A stretch of 64,000 nucleotides of DNA from Dendrocalamus latiflorus (GCA_017311315.1 CM029610.1:6932387-6996386); one strand, 5' to 3'; shown: positions 49,001-59,118, numbered from the stretch's first letter. Made by a program: numbers and translations. Notes: generated by a model from the sequence alone, not told the origin.

Positions 49001-50917
49001 CCGGTGAATGTTCCTGAAGATTTCGTAAACAAATACAAGGAACAAAATGGATAAAAGCGGCAGCGGCCGCCCAGGGGCGGGATGGGGGGTTGTAGCTGTC
49101 TTACAGAATTCCCTGTAAGCTTATCCTGCATGTCTTCCTCAGCAACTCCCACTTCTTGTTGTTCCAAGGTATCTATGTTTGACCATGAAACAATAATTAC
49201 TAGTCATTGAAATTAGGGAATTCACAAATCAAATTTTAATACATTAACTAAAATGGCAAGTTGGCAACTCTTTTTGTTAGTCCTACCATCTGTTTGATCT
49301 GGACCAGCTTTTGGTCCAGCAACCTTTGGTTTTTTACCCTTAGCTTGCTGACCATCTTTTCTCCTGGCAGTGTTAAGTAAGTCCTCTTCTTCATTAGCTT
49401 CACCAGCCCTTGAAGGGCTGTTTCCAGGGGAAGCGTAAGAATCAGATGAGAGTGTAACCAAATTCTTCTTTGGAGTCTATACAAAAAAAAATTAGGTGCA
49501 GAAATTAACCATAAAATTATAGGACTGGTGTTTGCAACTAGTATGTACAGTGAAGTTCGAATTAAACATAACAGTTGCAACGTCCGACCATCAATAACAA
49601 ACAAGTTAGAATAGTCCAAAGATAAGGTCCATGAAAGTTGTTGCCAGCAGGAACAGAGCATCTTGACAAGAAAAAGGTGCCTGCTCAATTTCATTGATGA
49701 GGAAATTTATAGGAGAGGAGTTTGTAATATACCTTTTGGTACTATTTTATCCTTTTTTACATGGAGGTAGCAGATGTCAATAGCACAAGGCGGATGGCAA
49801 GCTATCGTGAATTGGAACTAGGGAATTCAGAATAAAAATTTAAATCTGTACCGAGCGTCTAGGAGCTTTATCTTGTGTTTCTTCCACGGATGGTCCCTCA
49901 TGTTTGTCAAAAGCACCTAGAAGTGACCATGTGGATAAAAACATGGTTCAAGAGGTTAATGCAAAGGAGTCACTAGTTTTGAAGTTTATCGTACTAAATA
50001 CAGAAATATACTAGTTGTACCTTTTTTACTAGTAAGGGTTTTTCTCCTAGTAGCCGTCAGATGTTTGCCCTTATTTTGTGCAGCATCATCTGTACTACAT
50101 GCACGATATGAATTAGCCTTCTTTTCTCCTTTTCCTTCTTCTCTAGATGGAGTAGTTCTTGTAGGGCTGTTTTCACGGGAATAATCAGAACCAGAAGAAA
50201 GCATCACTGGTGCCGTGCTTGGTGCCTATACCAAAAATAAGTACATTCAAATCCATGTAGTGGTAGCCATGTAATTGTCAAACAATAGTTATCCACTTGC
50301 ACAAAACACTGATCTTGGCAAGAATATGTCACAATTATGGAAAGCCGAACTTGTTGTAAAGAGAAATGAAAGAGTAGCCCATAAGTAGAGCAAGAACAAC
50401 GTGCTGGCTTGCTTGCGCCATAGCCCATTGGCACCAAATTAGAAGCTACCGCCCATGATATGAATTGGTGATAGCGTAGCTGCATAGGTGGACAACCACT
50501 GTTTAACCAAAAACATTAGTATAAAGCAGGGGCGGACCTAACGCGGGGCATGGAGGTTCAGTTGAACCCCCAAAATTCTTGGAAAATTAACTGCTATCAG
50601 CACTCCACCACGCAACAAACTGCATGTGTTGGAGTATCCATCCCAGAAAGAAAGATTTGGATGAGATTGCTCGCAGCAAAGAAAAGATCCCCCACGAGGA
50701 CGTTGACGGGGGATCTCCAGCTGGAGCTCACCGCGCCGGCCTCCGGAGAAGGGGGAGGGGGCCAGATCTGTCGAACGGTTGAAAAAAACGAAGGAAGGGG
50801 AGGAGAAGAGGCGGAGAAGAGCTCACCGCGCCGGCCGCCGGAGAAGGCGAACCAGATATGAGATGGGGGTACCTGGAACGCTCGGAGCCAGTCGGGATCG
50901 TCTTCTTCCTCCCCCAT
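46093..50917 (-). CDS. BIN4: DNA-binding protein BIN4 (topoisomerase VI complex subunit)
   Basis: Twelve exons on the minus strand: 50917-50873, 50225-50021, 49916-49852, 49476-49287, 49172-49105, 48710-48660, 48133-48016, 47798-47752, 47661-47635, 47432-47357, 47028-46892, 46191-46093. Phases agree, giving 375 residues. The start MGEEEDDPDWLRAFQ and the central CDGDSIDLSGDIGAVGRI, GTIYKSTIVPSRTFCV and IEAIMNDFIQLDPQ match plant BIN4. The acidic TLDGFTFDSDEEG and the Lys-rich, AT-hook-like tail (KKAKVAGKAAKKGARK) are also typical. In Arabidopsis, BIN4/MIDGET is a nuclear, DNA-binding part of the topoisomerase VI complex needed for endoreduplication and cell growth. Exons 2-3 and 4-5 look like an internal tandem duplication. 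The sequence 5' of the start is a copy of the SAP8 leader region. Confidence 0.93.
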
Positions 50918-51003
50918 GGCTGCCTAGTGCCTACCTCCCTCCTCCCCCTCCTGCTGCTGCGGCGCCGATTAGGGCAGCGAGAGACGAGACCCGAGTTTCT
51001 CGC

Positions 51004-51051
51004 TTAACGCTCTCCCCTACCGATATGCCAGTTGAGAACGGGGAGTTCCAT
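51004..51051 (-). other. 15-codon upstream reading frame derived from the SAP8 start codon
   Basis: The duplicated SAP8 segment ends one codon after the SAP8 ATG. Here that ATG (51051-51049) reads into foreign sequence for 15 codons and stops at TAA, 86 bases before the BIN4 ATG. If the BIN4 transcript starts within the duplicated block, this is an upstream ORF. Translation is not shown. Confidence 0.55.
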
Positions 51052-51671
51052 CTCGACTGTAATCTGCACATCAAACAAACAATGTAAAGGTCACTAGGTC
51101 AGTACCCAAAGAAAACGAAACAGTTGTAATCTTCAGAGAATAAGCGCCGAATTAAATCGATCCATTCGATAATCTAACTGGCACCAGGTGGTTACAGTTC
51201 CATGTTAAAATGATCCTATAAACTGTTAACTTTCAGAAATCATCTCTCGCTGCAGGGAGCTCACACTTTATGAAACAAGATCCTAATTTCTAGGAAGCGC
51301 AACACAATCACTCTCTCAAAAGCGACTTCGTGAGTGTTGCTACCAATCTGACCCACGCAGTACCATTCGTTTGGCCGACAGTCCAGATGGAGGGCGGGGC
51401 ATCACATTCAAATCTACAAAACTGCAAATTTATCCCAATAGATTGTAAATCGAACGCAATACGCACCAAATCTGCTGCATGATTTAACGCAATACGCAAT
51501 ACGCGGAGGCGGCGGCGGAGGAGGCGTGCGGGGATTGGAATCGCGAGGTGCTCGGCTCGGTTGGGGGCTTCGAAATCCGGGCGTCGAAGAGATGGTGGGG
51601 GAGAGAGAAAAGAGGTGGTCACTGGTCAGGCAGACGCCGACGGGAAATTACCGGATTGCCCCTCCATGTTA
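51045..51671 (-). repeat. Duplicate of the SAP8 leader/intron region in front of BIN4
   Basis: 51045-51488 aligns base for base, without gaps, to 40329-40772, with about 11 differences counted by eye (roughly 97.5% identity). 51502-51671 then aligns less tightly to 41075-41235. The roughly 300 bases between those blocks in SAP8, including its intron donor and the 17-C run, are absent. The junction reads GCAATACGCAATACGC, a short direct repeat. Orientation relative to BIN4 is the same as that of the original relative to SAP8. Confidence 0.93.
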
Positions 51672-51710
51672 CGTCTCGCGCCCCTTATCGCGACGGTATA
51701 AGAGAGTTCA

Positions 51711-51986
51711 TTAGAGCGAAGTGTTTAGCTATAAGTAAAGAGTCAAGTTATACAATAATTTATTTATAAATTTTTTTTATTATTATGTGGTACAATATCT
51801 CATATTCTCTTTTCTATTTCTTCTCACATACATTTATTATTTAGGCCCACCACTGCATAGGCTCTCGTGCCTAGCTTGTTGCTTGCATGAGAGCCAAGCT
51901 CTCATCTCTCTTCTCTCTTCTCTCCTCCACATCAGCAAAAAATGCTGACTAGCTTGGCTATAAGACCATTATTGTATTTGCTCTAA
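51711..51986. mobile_element. MITE with TTAGAGC termini
   Basis: Starts TTAGAGCGAAGTG and ends TATTTGCTCTAA, an inverted pair, with inner inverted pieces TTAGCTATAAGT and GCTTGGCTATAAGA. It is AT-rich in the middle, 276 bases long and non-coding. It sits just distal to the SAP8-like block. Confidence 0.65.
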
Positions 51987-52186
51987 CTGTCTCGTTGGAT
52001 CAATTCAAGACTCATTTTAAAATTATTCCACGATATGAATGCTAGCTTTATGGATGCCAATGCCTTGCATTGCTTGCTTGGTTTTTATTCGTTAAGTCAT
52101 CAGAAATCTGTATGAGTTATTTATTTTCAGCTTCACCACATTATATTGTTGGTTGCAGGTTGTCAAAAGGCAAGCTATGGGCCCTG

Positions 52187-52424
52187 GCCTGTTCTTTTTG
52201 GCTGCGGCTTGTGGCTTTTGGCTGAAATTTTTGAATTTTGGTTGTTTACGATACAGATTACGGAGAGACAGATGCTCGCTTGTGATTTTGGCTGGTACAG
52301 ATATTGGGCTTTTAACGTGTAGATCGTTTAACTTGTAGACCTCGTCTTGAGAAAATACTCCGTTTGAAAGTTAAGTACTGTAGCAAAAGCCGACCAGCTT
52401 TTGACTTGCCAAACAGACCCTCTT
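52187..52424 (+). repeat. MITE, family A, direct copy 1
   Basis: Reads CCTGTTCTTTTTGGCTGCGG, then CAGATTACGGAGAGACAG, GATTTTGGCTGGTACAGATA, TCGTTTAACTTGTAGACCTC and AAAATACTCCGTTTGAAAGT, ending GCCAAACAGACCC. It pairs as an inverted copy with 53127-53370. Confidence 0.8.
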
Positions 52425-52656
52425 TTTGGCTGCGACTTTTGGCTTTTGGCTGCGGCTTGTAACTTTTAGGCTGTTTGTACGAGAGATTACAAAGTAACAT
52501 AAATTTTCGTGCGATTTTTGCCTATATAATCAAAGTCAGTAAAGTATGTACTACAATTAACTAGTAGACTTTATCTTGAAAAAAATACTCCGTTTAAATA
52601 CTAGTTACTATAGAAAAGCCGAAAAGCAGATTTTAGAAGCTGGAAAGAACATGCCC
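52425..52656 (+). repeat. MITE, family A, direct copy 2
   Basis: Follows copy 1 directly. It has the same order of segments (GGCTGCGGCTTGTAACTTTT, GATTACAAAGTAACATAAAT, TACTCCGTTTAAATACTAGT) and ends at GAAAGAACATGCCC. It is more diverged than copy 1. Confidence 0.75.
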
Positions 52657-52801
52657 TATATCTGATATTGGTAATGATGATGAAGTGTTGTTCTCAAGAA
52701 GAAAGTGATCTGTGCAGTGCCCTCAATTGTGGGTGACGCTGAGAAGCCTTCAATGTTGTCATATGCCAAATGCTAATCCTATCTTGCTCTTGTGTATTCA
52801 A

Positions 52802-54204
52802 AACAAGCGTGGAGGCAGGGTGAGGCTCCATTCCATTATCACACCCTTGACAGAGTTCGACCACCCTGAGAAAGGCGATGCTTTGTATGGTGAGCCCATT
52901 TCAATTTTCTGGCTTTGTTCGCAATGTATTACATCACATGAGATGTGCATACGCTTGTGCTTATCGTGTGGTACTTAGTGTCTGGTTACGCATGTGGAAA
53001 TTAACTGGTTGGGAAGAGGCTGATGTCGTGTGAGATCAAGGAAGTTCACTGTTGAATTTTGATGTGTAAGCAAACTCATCCTACAGTGACTTTAGTTGTC
53101 CAAGCTAGGGTTTTTAGCATATAGCGGCATGTTCTTTTCCTCCGAAGCTGGTGGCTTTTGGCTTTTGCTACATTACCTAACTTTCAAACGGAGTATTTTC
53201 TCAAGACAGAGTCTACAAGTTAAACGATCTACACGTTAAAAACCCAACATCTGTATCAGCCAAAATTACAAGTGAGTATTTGTCTCTCCGTAATCTGTAC
53301 CGTAAACAGCCAAAATTCAAAAATTTCAGCCAAAAGCCATAAGCCGCAGCCGTTGCCAAACAGGCCCTAAAGTAGACGATGGTAAAGCTGATTGATTAAT
53401 GATTGCACATGGCCTCTTTGAAAAAACCATATGCTTTTTCAATAAATGCTTTGTTGGGTGACAGTTATGTGGCTGGTCTATAGTGGTAACTACAAAGGGC
53501 CTTTTTTTTGTTGTTGGAAACTTTATTTAAATTATAAAAAATTCCTCAAACCCCAAAAGGGAAAATGAAATTATTTACAAAACATGCATTTGTGTTTTCT
53601 TCTGAATTCTGTTTATTTCTCTGGTTTTTCTTTGTTTTTTATAATCCTTAGTATTTTCTATCGAAACTGTCAAGCTGCGAATTGATGGTATCTTACCGAT
53701 GTATTACTAGCTTTGATTTGTGTACCACTGTATCTGCAACAATTTAATGTATGCTGTGTTTTTTAACTTGTGCTACACTTGTGATTTCAGTTAGGGAGTT
53801 TGCTTTGGCTTTTGAAAAGCTGGTAAATGAGAAGTTGCACAACCTGCATAGTGTAAGTTGTTTTTTTTGCAAAAAGGCAGAAAAATAGGTTTAGAATGTG
53901 TTTAAACAAGTATACATGGAGTAATTTGTTAGTCTTACTTTAAAACCAAAACTACATCAAGGTGCAACGTCAGACTGCATTGAGAGTGATTTCCTTGAGG
54001 ATTAGGTAAAACCTCCAACCCAGTTTAATATCGAATGGGCTTTGCAATCTGCACCATGCTCTTTAAATATTCTTTTTTTATGCTATGTTGAAATATTTCT
54101 TGGCTAATAAATGCCTCTATTTGTTGTGAAAGGTTGAAGCCATCAAGAAAACCTCAAAGTATGTCATGCGCAGCTTAGAAGAGTGGGGCAAGGGGCATGA
54201 TTAA
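52802..54204 (+). pseudogene. Ferritin pseudogene, intron-containing fragment
   Basis: Four consecutive pieces match the C-terminal half of plant ferritin, in order and with introns. 52802-52889 reads NKRGGRVRLHSIITPLTEFD, then HPEKGDALY. 53791-53852 reads REFALAFEKLVNEKLHNLHS. 53961-54005 keeps RCN and ESDFLED but has lost about five codons between them and ends in TAG. 54133-54204 reads VEAIKKTSKYV, then GKGHD, and stops early. Ferritin stores iron as 24-subunit shells in plastids. The transit peptide, the first helices and most ferroxidase residues are missing. Splice sites between pieces are mostly still usable and phase-correct, so this arose by DNA duplication, not retroposition. A family-A MITE in inverse orientation sits in the first intron. 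Confidence 0.93.
53127..53370 (-). repeat. MITE, family A, inverted copy inside the ferritin pseudogene intron
   Basis: On the minus strand it matches 52187-52424 segment by segment, including CAGATTACGGAGAGACAAAT, CTTGTAGACTCTGTCTTGAG and AAAATACTCCGTTTGAAAGT. Together with 52187-52424 it forms an inverted pair about 700 bases apart. Confidence 0.8.
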
Positions 54205-54485
54205 TGTGTAGGACGAAAGAAAATATCTATTGTATCTTGTGTATGTGGTTCACCTAGTTCTTATTGTTTACTAGTTGAATGTCTACGTATTACTATAAGT
54301 TTAAAAAAATTTTAGAATATATTTGTATGTATATTCTAAAAAAATTAACACATGTTAATTTTAGAACATGTAGTTTGATAAAAATTTAAAATCTGTAATA
54401 ACGCACAGATATTCAGCTAGTTATTTAGCACAATTAATTTATAAATGCAAAACAAACCGCCAATTTCCGGCGCGAACCGAAAGCG

Positions 54486-54502
54486 CGGGAAATTTTCCCG
54501 CA
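54486..54502. promoter_or_regulatory. Abutting inverted E2F sites before the DNAJC9-like gene
   Basis: GCGGGAAATTTTCCCGC contains GCGGGAAA and TTTCCCGC, each a perfect E2F consensus (TTTSSCGC) in opposite orientation. They lie 17 bases before the TATA box and about 85 bases before the ATG. A further TTTCCGGCGCGAA at 54465-54477 is E2F-like. Confidence 0.75.
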
Positions 54503-54518
54503 TTCGCGTTTCCCCTCT

Positions 54519-54525
54519 ATAAAAC
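54519..54525 (+). promoter_or_regulatory. TATA box of the DNAJC9-like gene
   Basis: TATAAAA in a GC-rich stretch 61 bases before the ATG at 54586. Confidence 0.75.
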
Positions 54526-54585
54526 TCGCACCACAACGGACGCTTGCTCCTCTTCCCCATTCCCACCGTTTCCAGCGAAATCGAA

Positions 54586-56970
54586 ATGGGCCGCAAGGGA
54601 AAGGCTAGGGTTTCCCTCGACGACGACGAAGAGGCGGCCGCCGGTTCGACCGCCGCCACAGCCGCAGCCGAGAGCAAGAGCCTTTACGAGGTAAAGTCCC
54701 CTGAACCCTAGGGCTATGGCTTCCGGGTGTCAAAGCAAGGGCATCATGCTTGTTCGATGCGATAGCTTCGTTTTAGTTTATTCGGTGTTGTGCCAGGTTC
54801 TGTTAAGTATGGAAATTTTGTGGATCTCCATGCGAATTGCTCGTGTGGGGGGGGGGGGGGGGGGGTTCTTCTTAGTACTGGTGTGGAATTTTGATGATTA
54901 ACTTTAATTATTATCCTGTTCTTGGAGTTGTCAAACAATTATGTAGGTGGATGTGAAAGGCGATATCTAATTAACTTCAATTATTATCCTGCTGGGCTGC
55001 TATATATATGTTGATTCAGGAATGTATCATAGTTCAATTTGAGGTGGCTCTTGTCCTGTAAATCAACTATGCTATCAAATAAAAAATGTTTGCTCATCTG
55101 ATGGATCAGATAACACCTTACCACTGGGTAGAGTGTTAAGGGGTACATGAAGTTTGTGGTTGGTGGTTCATGTCTAGTTGAATCACCATGTAGTTTTGAC
55201 ACCAAGAACAATAGCCGGTACCTTACTTGCACGCACTGAATTTTTTTCCTGTTTCTTCTTAGCTCCTTTAACATTTACACTAGGCTTTTTTTGGCTTCAT
55301 CATTTCTGCAAAACTGTAGTCAACTGGTGCATACTGCTTGATTGTACCTACGCGTGGTAGAAAACCCAAGCTTAAAGAATCGTGCATAAGAGCTGAAGGG
55401 TACATGAAGTCCATGCCAACAACCTCAAATGGGACTAAATATGAATTGCTATAAGAGTACATGCAGAAATAATTGTTACGCCCCACTTTCTTGTCTTTCC
55501 TTTTTCATAACACAGGTAACTCATTGGATGTGTGTTTTTTCCCTTTTTCTTCATTCTGAAGATCTTAGGGGTTGAGAGGACAGCTTCACAACAGGAAATA
55601 AAGAAGGCATACTACAAGTTGGCCTTACGTCTTCACCCAGATAAGAATCCTGGAGATGAGGTAGGATCTCAACTCCAAACCTTTCTTGTGGAGTACATAA
55701 GTGCCATGTATCTCAATTAAAATGTTTGTGATGCCAGGAAGCCAAGGAGAAATTTCAGCAGCTGCAGAAGGTGATATCTATTCTTGGAGATGAGGAGAAA
55801 AGGGCATTATATGATGAGACTGGCATTGCTGATGATGATGTAAGCACCGAATTTCTAGTAGTTTGGTTTCCACCTTTTCAATTTCACGCTATATTTTCTG
55901 AAATCTTATCTTTCCTCCTAGGCATTGGTTGGGGAAGCTGCAGATAATCTTCAAGAGTATTTCAGAGCAGTGTACAAAAAAGTATGATTCTGCTCCATAT
56001 ATCAATGAGAAACTTATGTTGTCCATTCACTTGTACAATGCGTGATGATGGTTTGGTTTGTTTTAATCATTCCCAGGTTACTGAGGCTGATATTGAAGAA
56101 TTTGAAGCCAAGTACAGAGGGTCAGATTCTGAGAAAAAAGATTTGAAGGATCTCTACATAAATTTTAAGGGCAACATGAACAGGTGAATGTTGCAAACCT
56201 ATTGTTCTTTTAGGCTGGCTGAAATGTTTATTCCAAAAGGTGCTAAACTGCCAGTGAACAACTGGATTTCATTTCTATTTTAACCTGGTGCCATTTTGTG
56301 CAGTCTTTTCTGCTCAATGATTTGCTCAGATCCAAAGCTTGATTCCCACCGCTTTAAGGATATAATTGATGAGGCAATTGCTGAAGGTAAACAATTATAC
56401 GTGGTTGCCATTCTATAATTTTATTGTACAGCAGACATGTACTTGTTCTATTTACTCCTAACAGTGAAGTGCTCAATTTATGCATGTCAGTCAACCTGAC
56501 AACCTGTTCCCTGAAACTTCTGTATCGGTAAGAATCTTACCATTTTCCTCCTTTTTGTAGGTGAGCTGAGGTCCACCAAAGCATATGATAAATGGGCTAA
56601 GAAGATCTCTGAGATAGAGCCACCCACAAATCCATTAGAGAGGAGAGTGAAGTAAGTGTCGACTTTTTCTTGGAACACTTGGCTTCCATTCGATCGTCCC
56701 AAGATATTATTCACCGTCATTCGCTTACTACTGCCTTCTCGCCTGAAACCCCGGCCCGTCCGTCGCAGGAAAAAGAAAACCCAGGAGAACAACGATCTGG
56801 CCCTAGCGATCGCGCAGCGCAGCGCGCAGAGGAAGGACCGATTCCACTCGGTGCTCTCGTCCATAATGTCCAAGTGCGACGCCAACGCGAGCAGCTCGGA
56901 GCCCACGGAAGAAGAGTTTGAGCGAGCTCGGCAGAGGCTCGAGAGCAAGCGGGCCAAAGGGCGCAGATGA
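54586..56970 (+). CDS. DNAJC9-like J-domain co-chaperone
   Basis: Eight exons: 54586-54690, 55562-55660, 55738-55839, 55922-55981, 56077-56183, 56304-56386, 56561-56651, 56769-56970. Phases agree, giving 282 residues. After a short acidic N-terminus the J domain runs from about residue 32 to 100 (LYEILGVERTASQQEIKKAY), with HPD at 60-62. Next come the DNAJC9-type middle (VTEADIEEFEAKYRGSDSEK, DLYINFKGNMN) and a Lys/Arg-rich tail (RLESKRAKGRR). Human DNAJC9 pairs Hsp70 with histones H3-H4 during replication and transcription, so nuclear histone folding is the likely role; the plant function is inferred. The E2F sites just upstream suit S-phase expression. Intron 1 has a run of 19 G at 54847-54865. 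Confidence 0.93.
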
Positions 56971-57812
56971 TACAAGCCTCCTTGCACTGTGCTGAGTTTA
57001 AGTGTTGGAGTATCTTGACAATGGCAGATCAGGCTGTCTTCACCTTCTGGCTGATGCAGCGGTTATGCTCCAAATCAGTCGCTTTCGCCGGGGAAAAACA
57101 AAGACAAACGGGAGCTGAGGCTGTACTGCAACTCTGGTAGTTTTGTTTCAAGAAACTGGGCTTATCTAGGGCCGATGAATGTCCATGTGTATGATTAAAT
57201 CAAAGTAGTGGTTTTCCGTTTTTTGGATGTGAACGTTCAGGAGTGGTTTTCTTTGAGGAAATTTATACATTTGCAAAGTGTGAATTTCTCTTGAGATAGG
57301 ATAATGCAAGCATCCTCTGAATATTCCTGTCTACAAAAACGAGCACTACAGTATTCCTGTCTGCGGTTTATAACTTTTGATTGAAAATTTTAAATTTTAG
57401 CCGTTTGTGACAGAAATTACGGAGAGAGAAATACTCGTTTGTGATTTTGGTTGATACAAATGTTGGGTTTTTAATTTACTATAATTAACTTGTAGACTCT
57501 ATCTTAAAAAAATACTCCGTTTAATAATTATAGTTACTATAGTAAAAATCAAAAGCCACTTTTAAGAGCCGTTATGAACAGACCTCGCCAAGCACGCCAA
57601 GCCCGAGCTCCAAAGCCGCCGCACGCTGCACATGCTCCCGTCTCCATGCGCCAACCGCCATTAGTTCCAACAAGAGCCTAATCACCCCCATCATCACCAC
57701 CCTAATCTCGTCGCTAATCAAACCGAGCCAACTAACCACCACCACCCCATTTTCGGTTTGGCAGACGCCAACCACTCGCCACCCGAGCTTCGCTCATGGC
57801 CGCTCGCGCCGC
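56971..57812. other. 3'UTR of the J-protein gene and spacer
   Basis: No gene recognised. A family-A MITE lies at about 57350-57582. GC content rises after 57590, leading into the next promoter. Confidence 0.5.
57350..57582 (+). repeat. MITE, family A
   Basis: Shows GAAATTACGGAGAGAGAAAT, GATTTTGGTTGATACAAATG, AACTTGTAGACTCTATCTTA and AAAATACTCCGTTTAATAAT in the family order. It lies upstream of the arabinogalactan peptide gene. Confidence 0.75.
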
Positions 57813-57819
57813 TATAAAA
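57813..57819 (+). promoter_or_regulatory. TATA box of the arabinogalactan peptide gene
   Basis: TATAAAA surrounded by GC-rich sequence, 138 bases before the ATG at 57951. Confidence 0.75.
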
Positions 57820-57950
57820 CGCGCCGCCCCGGGCCTCCCCATCCCTCCCAAGCCTGCACAAGCAATCGAGGGATCACCGACAAGCATCTCCTCCTCTTGA
57901 GCGATCAATAACGCAGGCTTCTCGCGCCACCCAAGGACCAGCTGGCAGCG

Positions 57951-58127
57951 ATGGGGATGAAGAAGATCGCCTGCGCCGCGCTCGTCGTCGCCGCCGCCTC
58001 CGCCACCGCGGTCATGGCCTCCGAGGCCCCCGCCGCCGCGCCCGGCCCGGCCACCAGCGGCGCCTTCGCCGGCGCCCCCGCCGCCGGCGCCCTCATCTTC
58101 TCCTTCCTCGCGTACTGCCTGCACTGA
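57951..58127 (+). CDS. Arabinogalactan peptide (AG peptide)
   Basis: A short intronless frame of 58 residues. The signal peptide is about residues 1-23 (KKIACAALVVAAASATAVMA). The mature core is short and rich in Ala-Pro and Pro (SEAPAAAPGPATSG), with prolines that would be hydroxylated and carry arabinogalactan. The hydrophobic C-terminus (GALIFSFLAYCLH) after small residues resembles a GPI-anchor signal. Length and layout are typical of plant AG peptides, which sit on the outer plasma membrane and are tied to growth and reproduction. Codon use is strongly GC-rich, as in many grass genes. A second ATG at 57957 is an alternative start. A strong TATA box upstream supports real transcription. 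Confidence 0.88.
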   Translation: MGMKKIACAALVVAAASATAVMASEAPAAAPGPATSGAFAGAPAAGALIFSFLAYCLH

Positions 58128-58841
58128 GGAGGAGTGGAGGAGAGCGTGCGATGCGTGCGACGCGATGTGCTGGTTAATTGATTAATTTATCTGCGTGTTT
58201 ATGATTATCACGATGTTTTGTGACCGTGTGCAACATCCAATTCAAATTTGTAACCGTATCTAATGGCAATACTACTATATTATAATCTGAATTGATTTGT
58301 TATGTTCATCTGTTAGTATTGTTAATTCCTTTGGGTAATCGTCTACTTTATTTTCTTTCCGATTGGGATTTATTCTTTTTAGGATTGACTAGTTTAATGC
58401 GTACTTTTCTATGGGCTAAAAAAACGTATTAACATATCAAGTCATTGTTATCTGGCTTGGTCTACGACACCTATTTAGTTACGTCGTGGTACTCGATTGA
58501 GTTCCGTCATAGCACATGTTCACATCTTGACTGTCGTCTTAAATGTGGAGGTGATGGAGTTTGACTTCAATCTTTGAAATAGTAACTAGTAACTATATTA
58601 TGTTGAGATATTAGTTCCTAAAAAGGCTCGTCTATCGCACCAGACACACATGTTGGTGCATGAGAGGAGGAGAGAGAGTGAACCGTATTTTTAAGTAGTA
58701 GAGATGCATCCGACACTTGTTAGTAAATGGAATGGTGTGCATGATGATATGCCACTCTTAGCCGTCCAAACTGGAAAATTAACTGATTGCTAGTACTAGT
58801 TGGGGTAGGTACATGTCATGATTCATGTCGGAGATTAAGGC

Positions 58842-59118
58842 CTAGTTATTTTGGCTTGAGTTTCTGACTTCTGGCTCATTTTTTATTATTCATAAATTTT
58901 GTCTTTGTCTGAATTTTTATTTTTTGAGCTTTTTCTGCCGGTTCTTTTTCCTATATTCGTTTGTATTATCTATGATGGGCTAACCTGTTTTTTCTATTCT
59001 TAAATTTTTTTAAAATTTAGTTATGCCAAATAAGCTACCGTCAGCCACAGTGTAATTTTAACCAGCTATAATACAATTTTAGCCATAAGTTAGCTTATTT
59101 GTGCCCAATCGTATGGCA
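58842..59118 (+). repeat. MITE, family B, copy 1 of a close pair
   Basis: Shares TTTTATTATTCATAAATTTT, a GGTTCTTTTTCCTATATTCG-like segment, GATGGGCTAACCTGTTTTTT and TTAGTTATGCCAAATAAGCT with the copy about 170 bases downstream. Boundaries are approximate. Confidence 0.7.

Noticed and set aside
50550..51087. Plus-strand frames opposite BIN4 exon 1
   Set aside because: Antisense of the BIN4 first exon, intron 1 and the SAP8-like block; no independent evidence.
54133..54204. Possible functional short ferritin isoform
   Set aside because: The preceding exon ends in an in-frame stop with an internal deletion, and the N-terminal half with most ferroxidase residues is missing.
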